Shown here piece after piece: positions 44,267 through 53,200 of a stretch of 64,000 nucleotides of DNA. Position 1 is the first letter of the stretch. Every line of letters begins with the position of its first letter. The notes beneath the pieces are model-generated. The model had not been told where the DNA came from. It searched no databases and was given only the letters and a program-made list of their open reading frames with translations. Location of the stretch: positions 62,001-126,000 of the forward strand of contig CAVYUC010000015.1 of NCBI GenBank assembly GCA_963771595.1. The letters are read 5' to 3'. Made by a program: the position numbers and the translations under genes. This DNA comes from CAVYUC01 sp963771595 (GTDB taxonomy: Bacteria > Bacteroidota > Bacteroidia > Bacteroidales > Prolixibacteraceae).

Positions 44267-45526
44267 TTAGCGCCTGGGTTTCACTTCTTTTGCATCCACC
44301 AGTTTATACAGCTTGTCCGATCGTCTTAATTTATATTCAACAGGCACTGAAATCCGTTGTCCTTTCAGTCCTTCATCAACCTGCTGTAAATCAACACGCA
44401 CTTCTTTTACAGTTGTTTGAATAACACCAGTTGTTGGTCCGGTAATTATAATTTCGTCGCCAACTTTCAGGTTTTTGGTTTCCAGTTTAAATTCGGCAAC
44501 TTCAATTTTGGTGAAATAGTTGGTGCATTTTCCAACATAAATTTTCCGTTTTGTAGCCTGCGAACCGTAATTGGCGCTCCATTCACCTAATCGTTGTCCG
44601 AGGTAATATCCATCCCAGAAACCCCGGTTAAAAACCATTGCCAGCCGTTCATTCCAATCGTTAATTTTTTCTTCGGTAAATTCATCATTCTGCCAGGATT
44701 CCACAGCTTCACGGTAGCATTCCACGGTGGTTTTCACATATTCGGGGGAGCGTGCCCTGCCTTCAATTTTTAATACCGATATTCCGGCATCCAGCACTTT
44801 ATTCAGAAAATGAATTGTCTTTAAATCTTTGGGAGACATGATGTATTCATTTTCAATATCCAGTTCGGCGCCTGTTTCCCGGTCGGTAACAGTATAGGCA
44901 CGTCGGCAGGTTTGCAGGCAGGAACCCCGGTTGGCCGACGAATTCATTTCATGAAGACTAAGATAACATTTACCGCTGATGGCCATACAAAGTGCACCAT
45001 GGGCAAACATTTCGAGCCGCACCAGATTTCCGGAAGGTCCTTTTATCTGCTGCTCATTTATCTGGTTTGTTATTTCATAAACACGGCCAAGGTTCATTTC
45101 CCGCGCCAGTACCACCACATCGGCAAAATTGGCGTAAAACTTCACAGCTTCAATATTGGTAATATTTACCTGGGTCGAAATATGTACTTCAAAGTCAATG
45201 GAACGGGCATACTGAATCACCGAGATATCGGCTGCAATAACTGCTGAAACCCCTGCATTTTTAGCAGCTTCCAACACTTCATGCATTTGCGCAATTTCAC
45301 CGTCAAAAATTTCAACATTCAACGTAAGGTATGTTTTTACACGATTACCGGCTGCAATCTGAGCAATCTTTTTCAGGTCGTCAATCGTAAAATTATTGGA
45401 GGAGCGCGAACGCATATTCAGGTGTTCTACACCAAAGTATACCGAACCTGCCCCTCCCTGAATGGCTGCCATCAGCGATTCGTAAGAACCTACCGGCGCC
45501 ATTATTTCAATCTCTTTTCTTTTCAT
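44267..45526 (-). CDS. U32-family peptidase / RNA hydroxylase-like protein
   Basis: A 419-residue member of the U32 (collagenase-like) family: APVGSYESLMAAIQGGAGSVYFG at the start, the FAHGALCMAISGKC segment, and the RGSCLQTCRR cysteine motif (Cys residues likely hold an iron-sulfur cluster), followed by KIEGRARSPEYV. Characterised relatives TrhP and RlhA hydroxylate uridine in tRNA or a cytidine in 23S rRNA, so an RNA modification role is more likely than proteolysis. Full length. Confidence 0.92.
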   Translation of the reverse strand: MKRKEIEIMAPVGSYESLMAAIQGGAGSVYFGVEHLNMRSRSSNNFTIDDLKKIAQIAAGNRVKTYLTLNVEIFDGEIAQMHEVLEAAKNAGVSAVIAADISVIQYARSIDFEVHISTQVNITNIEAVKFYANFADVVVLAREMNLGRVYEITNQINEQQIKGPSGNLVRLEMFAHGALCMAISGKCYLSLHEMNSSANRGSCLQTCRRAYTVTDRETGAELDIENEYIMSPKDLKTIHFLNKVLDAGISVLKIEGRARSPEYVKTTVECYREAVESWQNDEFTEEKINDWNERLAMVFNRGFWDGYYLGQRLGEWSANYGSQATKRKIYVGKCTNYFTKIEVAEFKLETKNLKVGDEIIITGPTTGVIQTTVKEVRVDLQQVDEGLKGQRISVPVEYKLRRSDKLYKLVDAKEVKPRR

Positions 45527-45763
45527 TCACAATATATCCCGGTTAATAAACTGTAATTCAAATATTATTTCTCTGAAAAATGTTCTGCGGTTCAATACCT
45601 ATGGACGAATTCATTACACTTTTGTATTCAACCGAACCTGTTCGTTTCATTCTTTTTCAGTTTCGGGGGACAAATTTAGATATTTCCTGATATTAATGTC
45701 CGAAATTCGGTTCACTTTCATTTTGTATGATCATTTTCAGAAAGTGTACCTCTAAAAAATAAA

Positions 45764-45787
45764 AAATCCCGGATTGCTCCGGGATTT
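45764..45787 (-). terminator. Terminator of the rubrerythrin gene
   Basis: AAATCCCGGA-TTGC-TCCGGGATTT with an A-rich run to its left (a T-run on the minus strand). Confidence 0.85.
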
Positions 45788-45814
45788 CAATCTTAACCCT
45801 CCAATTCGCTGTAA

Positions 45815-46504
45815 TTACGAATTAAGCGAATCTATTTTTAAAAATTTTTCTGAACTCGTCATTGATATTCCACAACGGCCGGGAGCTTTGGTATCGTAAG
45901 TATTTCCGCAAGTGGGGCAAACATAAAATACTGATGGCAACGATTTCACATTATTACTTTCAAGTGCTGCCAGTGCTTTTTCATACATTATTTTGTGCTT
46001 TTGCTCTGTTTTGTAGGCATAATTCAAACTCATTAATGAAAACTGGTTGCCGGCATCACTCGCATTTGTAATAAATTCCGGATACATTGTTGTCACTTCG
46101 TAGGTTTCACCATCAATGGCGTCTTTCAGGTTTTCCCTTGTTGATTTTACCGTAAACTCGGGAGTTATTGCAGGTACATTTTGACTCCCTTCGCGCAAAA
46201 CAGCCTGGTGGTTGCCGGCATGAATTTTTTCGGACATGGAAGCAGCTTTAAACAACAATGCAATTTCGTGATATCCCTCTTCTTCCGCCTTTTTGCTGTA
46301 AGCAGCATACTTTGCGCTGGCTGTTGTTTCGCCTTTAAAAGCTGCCTGCATGTTTTCGTAATTCAGTGTATTGGCATTTACCGATACATTTAAACCTGTT
46401 TCCGTTTCACCACTTTCTTTTGCAGTTGGATTTGCAGTAAACGACGGCAGCATGATTACAGCAGCAACGGCTGCCAAAATTGTAATAAAAGTTGTTTTTT
46501 TCAT
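45815..46504 (-). CDS. Exported rubrerythrin-family protein
   Basis: A 229-residue protein with a signal peptide (about 1-24) and a ferritin-like diiron domain (about 50-190). Iron ligands are in FKGETTASAKY, SEKIHAGNH (ExxH), MYPEF and TEQKHKIMYEKA. The rubredoxin-like tail has CPTCG, but the second half reads RCGISM, so only three of four cysteines are present. It probably reduces peroxide or stores iron in the periplasm, which is unusual for a rubrerythrin. Its promoter shares 11-bp TTAAG repeats with the neighbouring regulator operon. Confidence 0.88.
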   Translation of the reverse strand: MKKTTFITILAAVAAVIMLPSFTANPTAKESGETETGLNVSVNANTLNYENMQAAFKGETTASAKYAAYSKKAEEEGYHEIALLFKAASMSEKIHAGNHQAVLREGSQNVPAITPEFTVKSTRENLKDAIDGETYEVTTMYPEFITNASDAGNQFSLMSLNYAYKTEQKHKIMYEKALAALESNNVKSLPSVFYVCPTCGNTYDTKAPGRCGISMTSSEKFLKIDSLNS

Positions 46505-46566
46505 TTTGTATTGTTTTAAAAATTTATTTTATGATACAAAGATGTAGCAGGTCCGTTTTAAACTTC

Positions 46567-46593
46567 CTTAAGCAATTCTTAAAATCTCCTTAA
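46567..46593 (-). promoter_or_regulatory. Three TTAAG direct repeats, 11-bp spacing (rubrerythrin promoter)
   Basis: On the minus strand TTAAG occurs three times at exact 11-base intervals (plus-strand CTTAA at 46567, 46578 and 46589), 63-89 bases upstream of the start codon. OmpR-family regulators bind such helix-phased direct repeats. Confidence 0.6.
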
Positions 46594-46596
46594 AAA

Positions 46597-47970
46597 CTAA
46601 ATCGGAAATTGAAGCGAAAAGACAGTTCCTTCATTCTCGTGGCTCACAACATGCAATTTAATATTTTGAAGTTCGGCCAGTTTTTGTACAATGGAAAGTC
46701 CAAGTCCGCTGCCCTCCACTACCGAACTGCGCGATTCGTCGGCGCGAAAAAACCGGTTAAAAATATACGGTATATCTTTTTCTGGAATACCAATTCCATC
46801 ATCTTCAACCAGAAGAGTGCCGGGGCTTTCATTCCAGCGTATTATAATCCGGCCGTTTTTCTTGCCGTATTTTATGGCATTGTTTACAAGATTATCCAGC
46901 ATTAATTCGAGAAAAAATTTATCGCCTTTTACTGCTGTTTCTTCCGAAAGCTGGTTTTGAATAATTATATTTTTGCCAGAAGCTTTTGCTATCCATTTCT
47001 GCCGGGTGGCAGACACAACCGGGAATAGATAAACCGGCTCTTTACGGGCAACAATTTTACCTGAATCAATCCGTGCCAGGTGTAACAGTTGCTCCAGCAA
47101 CGCATCGAGGCGGTCAACCATTTGAATAATACCCGATATTTTCTCTTCGTAAATTTCCGTATTGCGTTTTCTGCGGATAAGAACTTCCAGAGTTCCGCGA
47201 ATTGCCGAAAGCGGTGTACGAATTTCATGAGAAGCATCGCTTGTAAACTGTTTTTGCTGCAACATGCTTTTTTCAATTCGTGCAAGCAACTCATTTATCG
47301 TTTTCGTAAGATCGTACAACTCGTCTTTTCTGGCAGGTAAATTTAACCGGGTCTCGATATTTAAATGGTCAATTTGCGAAGCAGAATTAATAAGCTGATG
47401 AACAGGTTTAATGGCACGTGAAGCGGCTACCGAAGATGAAAAATACTGTACCAGAAGTACCATCGGAAAAGATATAACGAGTACCCAGATCAGGTTGTAC
47501 AGTACATTGTGAGATTCCTGCCGCGAAACGGCAATGGTAAGTTGCCCGATTACTTTTCCGCTTTCATTTTTTACAGGGAACTGACCCAACCGGATTCTCT
47601 GGTTACTTATTTCGCCGTTATAAAAAGTTTTACCGTTTGCTGCGTCTTCCAGTTCCTGGTGGCCAGGCAGGTTATTTGAACGAAAAATGATGTTTCCCCG
47701 AATGTCTTTCAACTGTAAAAAAGTAGGGTTAACTTCCACCTGACTATGTTCCGCCTCTTCCCACTCCGGCATTCTGTTAACAATAATCGAGTCCTGAAGC
47801 CAGAACAGGTTACTGATAACTTCATCTTTTTCAACCTGAATATCTTCGTCGAGGTGAGAATAAGCGGTATCGTAAACAACAAAACTGATAACAAGGAATA
47901 CCAGAGCAGTAGTAAAAGCCACCGCAAGAGTATTAAACAGGGCAATCCGGTTTTTAAATTTAAGCGTCAT
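46597..47970 (-). CDS. Sensor histidine kinase
   Basis: A 457-residue membrane kinase with membrane helices at about residues 9-30 and 160-180 around a periplasmic sensor domain. HAMP follows, then HisKA with SDASHEIRTPLSA (His about 247) and HATPase_c (NLVNNAIKYG, EDDGIGIPEKD, GSGLGLSIVQKL). The signal is unknown. Its ATG overlaps the stop of the response-regulator gene (ATGA), so the two are translated together. Confidence 0.95.
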   Translation of the reverse strand: MTLKFKNRIALFNTLAVAFTTALVFLVISFVVYDTAYSHLDEDIQVEKDEVISNLFWLQDSIIVNRMPEWEEAEHSQVEVNPTFLQLKDIRGNIIFRSNNLPGHQELEDAANGKTFYNGEISNQRIRLGQFPVKNESGKVIGQLTIAVSRQESHNVLYNLIWVLVISFPMVLLVQYFSSSVAASRAIKPVHQLINSASQIDHLNIETRLNLPARKDELYDLTKTINELLARIEKSMLQQKQFTSDASHEIRTPLSAIRGTLEVLIRRKRNTEIYEEKISGIIQMVDRLDALLEQLLHLARIDSGKIVARKEPVYLFPVVSATRQKWIAKASGKNIIIQNQLSEETAVKGDKFFLELMLDNLVNNAIKYGKKNGRIIIRWNESPGTLLVEDDGIGIPEKDIPYIFNRFFRADESRSSVVEGSGLGLSIVQKLAELQNIKLHVVSHENEGTVFSLQFPI

Positions 47971-48644
47971 TCTTCTGCCTCAATTTTATACCCCACCCCA
48001 CGAACTGTGGTAATTAAAGAAGGTTCTCCGTGAATGTCAAGTTTTTTCCGCAAGGCATTAATATATACATCAATAACCGATGTATCATAATCAAAATGAA
48101 TGTCCCATACTTTTTCAATTATCCCGGTGCGACGGCATACTTTGCCTTTGTTACGAAGAAAATACTCGAGCAACGAAAATTCTTTTTGCGTGAGGTCAAT
48201 GGGATGACCATTTTTCAATACTGTATGTTTTTCGATGTTCATTTCAATTCCGGCTGCCGAAAATACAACAGGTTGGGTTTCGCCTTTTCGCATATGTACA
48301 CGAATTCGTGCCAGCAGTTCTTCAAACGAAAAAGGTTTACGAATGTAATCATCAGCACCGGTTTCCAGACCAAAAACCACATCGTCAACTGTATCTTTTG
48401 CGGTTAAAAAAATAACCGGAACTGTATGGTTTACGTTTCTGATATTGCGGCAAATTTCAATACCACTGAGGCCGGGCAACATCCAGTCGAGTAAAATAAC
48501 ATCATACTCCTCAATATACTCAAGCGCCAGCTGCAGACCATGTTTACCGTTATCAGCCATATCAACGGCATAACCTTCCTCTTCCAGCCCATCACGAACG
48601 AAATTGGCAATCGATGGTTCGTCTTCAACAATAAGTATTCGCAT
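47967..48644 (-). CDS. OmpR-family response regulator
   Basis: A 225-residue regulator: receiver domain with the phosphate acceptor in LLDWMLPG (about residue 53) and acidic pocket VEDEPS, then a winged helix (LTQKEFSLLEYFLRNKG, VDVYINALRKKLD). Paired by overlap with the histidine kinase. The TTAAG repeats upstream of its operon and of rubrerythrin are probable binding sites, implying control of an oxidative or iron response (inference). Confidence 0.95.
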   Translation of the reverse strand: MRILIVEDEPSIANFVRDGLEEEGYAVDMADNGKHGLQLALEYIEEYDVILLDWMLPGLSGIEICRNIRNVNHTVPVIFLTAKDTVDDVVFGLETGADDYIRKPFSFEELLARIRVHMRKGETQPVVFSAAGIEMNIEKHTVLKNGHPIDLTQKEFSLLEYFLRNKGKVCRRTGIIEKVWDIHFDYDTSVIDVYINALRKKLDIHGEPSLITTVRGVGYKIEAEE

Positions 48645-48684
48645 AGTTTAATTTTCGGAAAACTGTTCTCAAAGGTAGTGAAAG

Positions 48685-49155
48685 TCAATCTTCATTGGAA
48701 ATGTTCCCAAAATCAGGAAGCGCCAGTTCCACACCTGCGGCATGTTTAAATACAAGTTGTCCGCCGTAATAACCTGTTGCAGCCACCGAACCTGCCAGTG
48801 CAGTAAATAACAGTATAAAAGACCACCTTATCCACCGGCGATCATATTTAAAAAAGAATATAACCGCCCGCAGTAATCCGGTTATAACTGCCAGCCACAA
48901 AGTAATATTTGCAGCCAGTTCGTGCAGTTCGAGCGGATTTTTCAAGGGCCCTTCTTCAATTCCGTCGCCGGCCAGATTTCCGCTAATATATGCGGCTATT
49001 ACACCAAGCGCTCCGGTTAACAAAAGGAAAACCGCTGCATCTTTAAAAAACTCCTTTTTTGTCACCAATCCCAGGATTTCAGATAAAAATCCTGCCATTA
49101 ACAAGGCAATCGGGAAATGGATAACCATAGCGTGAAAATGTGTTGCTGAAATCAT
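48685..49155 (-). CDS. DUF2231-like membrane protein
   Basis: A 156-residue protein with four membrane helices (about 9-30, 38-58, 80-100, 112-132). The HFHAMVIHFPIAL start, LHELAANITLWLA and HAAGV carry histidines placed as in DUF2231 proteins, which may bind haem or metal. It is first in a three-gene operon with the response regulator and histidine kinase, so it may be part of the sensing or of the response. Confidence 0.85.
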   Translation of the reverse strand: MISATHFHAMVIHFPIALLMAGFLSEILGLVTKKEFFKDAAVFLLLTGALGVIAAYISGNLAGDGIEEGPLKNPLELHELAANITLWLAVITGLLRAVIFFFKYDRRWIRWSFILLFTALAGSVAATGYYGGQLVFKHAAGVELALPDFGNISNED

Positions 49156-49202
49156 TGTATTTATTTTTTCTACAAATCTAAGTTCAGAATGATTTAAATA
49201 CC

Positions 49203-49229
49203 ATTAGGCAATTCTTAAGATTTGCTTAA
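49203..49229 (-). promoter_or_regulatory. TTAAG direct repeats, 11-bp spacing (DUF2231 operon promoter)
   Basis: Plus-strand CTTAA at 49214 and 49225 with a weaker third repeat at 49203. The minus-strand TTAAGAATTGC is identical to the rubrerythrin site, at a similar distance (about 50-75 bases) from the start codon. Suggests autoregulation by the downstream response regulator. Confidence 0.55.
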
Positions 49230-49341
49230 AATGAACACGCCTCTCAGGATTATGTTATCCCCTGAAAAAGTAATTAAGCATCTTTTGGCGCCATTTAAAA
49301 TTTTAGGGAATTAATGCTTATTCGCCAGCTCACTTTGAGAC

Positions 49342-49428
49342 AGCTGGTGACCCGGATTCAGCAGGAAGGTTCCGATGCTAAGCTGCCGTTCATCGCAGCG
49401 TTGAGCTGGTGATTCCAGGTCACCTGCT
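49342..49428. repeat. Long imperfect inverted repeat
   Basis: The arm AGCTGGTGACCCGGATTCA (49342-49360) is complementary to 49410-49428 with three mismatches. CCAGCT/AGCTGG forms an overlapping alternative stem on the left. In the gene-free stretch 49230-49480. It may terminate the RND/ABC operon (whose last gene ends at 49481) or be an insertion remnant. Confidence 0.5.
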
Positions 49429-49480
49429 AAATATAAAAAAGGTAAACTAACAACTTCCCTCACCTGCTTAATAAAACACA

Positions 49481-50200
49481 CTACACAAACTTCTCCCTTT
49501 TTTGCAGATTAAACAATCCGTAAAGAATAAAGACGACAATTCCAATCCCGAGGAAAATCCGGTTCTTTGAAATTAAACCCTGCCAGATAACATCGTTCAG
49601 GTTATTGGGTATTTGAAACGGATTAAGAAAAACATTCCATTGTGTCCGCTGAATTGCATCCTGCAGAATTATCAGTGCCACGCCAATTAGAACCATGGTT
49701 ACAGCAGTTCCGTTACCATTTTTAATTACGGTTGAAAACATAAAAGAAAGCGACCCCAGAAAAACAATCGGGTACATCAGCTGGTAGGCCATTTCCAGAA
49801 CATCGATTTTATACAGAAGGACAGAAGCAGCCGCGGCAAATGCAACAATGATGATGAATATCAAAGCATAAATCATGAGAAGCCGCACCAGCCAGACTTT
49901 GTACCTGTAGTTGGGAATCCCGAAAAGTATTTCGAGCATCCGCGAATCATCGTCGTTTTGAATTCCAAAAACCGATGGATAAAAAATCAGCAGAATTCCG
50001 GGAAAAATCAGTAAATCATAAATAGTCCCTTCGCCAATATTTTGCTGATTGATAACCGATTGAATGGCAAAAAATAGAAAAAATGCAAATGCTGCAATCA
50101 AAAACCAGATAAACCGGTTTGCAAAAATAATTTTCAGGTTGTAGCGAATCATTTTCACTGAAATCGCCAGATTGTTTTTTATGTTGAATGTGTATGCCAT
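49481..50200 (-). CDS. ABC transporter permease-like membrane protein
   Basis: About 239 residues, start taken at MAYTFNIKNN (50200), eight bases after the fusion gene's stop, because the longer frame would overlap it. Six hydrophobic segments (about residues 29-50, 67-85, 110-135, 147-160, 171-186, 215-230) as in ABC-2 permeases. It is the last gene of the RND/ABC operon and probably pairs with the ATPase fused to the preceding gene product. Confidence 0.8.
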   Translation of the reverse strand: MAYTFNIKNNLAISVKMIRYNLKIIFANRFIWFLIAAFAFFLFFAIQSVINQQNIGEGTIYDLLIFPGILLIFYPSVFGIQNDDDSRMLEILFGIPNYRYKVWLVRLLMIYALIFIIIVAFAAAASVLLYKIDVLEMAYQLMYPIVFLGSLSFMFSTVIKNGNGTAVTMVLIGVALIILQDAIQRTQWNVFLNPFQIPNNLNDVIWQGLISKNRIFLGIGIVVFILYGLFNLQKREKFV

Positions 50201-50208
50201 ATTAATTT

Positions 50209-53200
50209 TTAAACATAATCCCTTAATAAACATAGATATGAATCCTCGAGGTGAGGCGAAACATTCACTGCATCTTCAGTTGGTTTGGTTTGCGACAGGC
50301 AACGTGCTTTAATATTATCTCCATCGCGCATATGATGAACAATCAACTGTTTTTTGGCAAATTCATCAAAATCTTTTGCCGGTATCGTAAGGTGCCAGAC
50401 AAATCCGTCGCCTATTTTAACCATCTCATTCGGTGTTCCAAAATATTTAAGGTTTCCGCGGTTGATAACGGCCACCTGGTTACAGGAGCTGGAAATATCT
50501 TCAATAATATGTGTTGAAAAAATAACAATCCGTTCGCGACTCAGTTCCACCAAAAGGTTCCGGAAACGGATTCTTTCGCGAGGATCAAGCCCGGCTGTAG
50601 GTTCATCTACTACCAAAATCCGAGGCAGGTTCAGCAGAATTTGCGCAATCCCGATTCGTTGTTTCATACCTCCGGAAAATGATCCGATTTTATCATTTCT
50701 GCGCTCATACATATGTACATTTTTCAGTACGTATTCCATTCGCTCGTTCCTGGTTTTGGTATCTTTTATCCCCTTCAAAATTGCCTGGTAATCCAGAAAT
50801 TCCCATGCCGACATGTTTTCGTATGTACCGAAAGCCTGCGGCAGATAACCAATTAATCCCTGCAACTCTTCGCGGTGCTTTTGCGTATCGAGACCATTAA
50901 TCCAGATTTTGCCGTAGCTCTGTTCAAGAATACCGCAAATAATCCGCATCATTGTTGATTTTCCGGCACCGTTTGGACCAAGTAAACCAAACATTCCGGT
51001 TTTAATTTCAAGCGAAACACCATTTAATGCGCGGAATGGAGTTTTGCGTTTGCCGATAACCGGAATTTGCCTGACCATTGTAAAATAACCGCGTCGCAAA
51101 CCGCTCAACCTTCCCTGAATTCGGGCCACATTCAGATTTTTCCGGTGAATGTATTCGCCCGAATAATAGAACGCCAGCAGCAGGTACCATATAATTCCGA
51201 TAAAAATCACCATTCCCAGGTTTTTCCAATCGAAATAGAAAACAACAAGAAAAACCAGCGGAATACCCCAGTAAATAATATTCCTGATGATGTTTGCTAT
51301 TTTTAAATATATTCTTTTTGAAGTGGATTCATGTTTATTGACCAGAACCTGGTTTAGCGGAACAAACAAAAGAAACAGGAAAAAATAGATAACGTGCGAA
51401 AAAATCCACATCCAGAAATTACTTTCAACATAAAAAAAAGTAAAGTACACCAGGAAAATAAAAAGCGGAATTTCCCACACCAGATCATAAAAATCGCGCA
51501 GTTTTTTGTAGTCGCGCGACAAACCGGCACGTTCCCGTATTTTCAATCCTGATTTCCATTCGCGCATAAACCGGCTGTCGCGGTCGTAAACTTTTACCAG
51601 TTTGCGTACTACTATTTTTATTGATTCTTTTTCGTTTACAACACCTTCACTTGCCTGCCGTAAACTGGTTAAAATAAAGGCCGTTATACCCGGAACCAAA
51701 ATTATGAGCAACATAAAATCAAGCAGTTGCCAAATAAACGCATCCACTTCGAAATAAATAAAAATTGCACCTGCCACAAAAATGACCAACTGAACGGTTT
51801 TAATTGCCCAATGCAATGTTTTCATCCAGTTGATGGCATTTTCGAGGCCAAAATATAAAGTTGGAATGAAGATCAGTGTCAGCAAGGTACTTAATGCCAA
51901 ACCGCCAATTACTGTAATTGCAAACGGAGCGCCGATTGCGCCAACATATTCGGCTTGTCCCATGGCCAGCGGGAATAACGCCACAATGGTTGTTATGGCA
52001 GTAATTAAAATGGGGCGCACCCGCGAAAGGCCTGCCGTTATTAAGGCACGCGACTTTCGGTACCCCCGCTTTCGGAGTATGTTTGTAAAGTCGATTAATA
52101 TGATTCCGTTGTTTACAACTACACCAATTAATATGAGAAAACCCATGAGTGTATTGGCATTGAAGAGGCTGTTTCCGGTAAAAATAAGCGCCAGAAATGA
52201 ACCAATGGCAGCCAGCGGAATGGAAAACATTAAAACGAACGGCGTGGAAACAGATTCGAAGACCGAGGCCAGAATCATGAAAATAAGAATAAATGCCGCG
52301 GCAATCAGAAAATAAAACTCGGTGTATTGGTCTTCTTCATGAATAACTTCGATGGCCACTCCCGGAGGTACTTTATAATTGCTCACAACATCGTCAATCT
52401 CGAGACGGTAAGCTTCAAGCAGATCTTTTGACTGCTCTGCTTCATCAACAAAACGATAGGTTACTTCGATCTGTTTTTCCTGGTTCACCCGGGTAATGCT
52501 CGACATTCCTTCATCAAACACTAAATCCGAAATATCCTGTAAATCGTAAGTTGCACCCTGCGCATTGCTAACTTTCAGACGCCGTAAATCATCAATTCCT
52601 TTTTCAGTATCTTCTTCTTCCCCCTCATCCAGTTTTTCCTTGATAATGATTTCGTACTCTTCATTTCCCTGTTTGAAATTCACACCCGAAGTAAATTCAC
52701 GTGAAAATGCACCCAGTTCCGAAGCAATGTTGTTCAGGTTCAGTCCATATTCGGTAAGCAGCAACTGGTTGAAAAATATATGCAATTCGGGGCGGTCGCC
52801 GGCAACACTGATTCCGGCATTCCGGATAGATTCCAGGTCTTCGATATAATATTCCAAATCTTCGGCCACGCCTTTCATGGCCTCAAAATTTTCGCCTTTA
52901 ATTATAATCCGTTCCTGGTTTGTGCCGATTCCCATAAACCGGCCAAAACTTTCAGTCCCCGATCTTCCGCCTCCGCCACCTCCTCGGAACCGTGAGCTGG
53001 AAGCTGGCGCTGTTAAACTGATTTCGGCCTGCGAAATATTATTCACAAGGCTTTCGACCTGTGATTTTATTTCAGCAATATTCCGGTCATCAAGGTCCTT
53101 ATAATCATCTTTAAGAATAATGGTTAAAATTGCATCTTCTGCCTCAATTCTGGATATTACATCTTTAATTTCTTTGATATCGCTGAAACGGCTTTCCACT

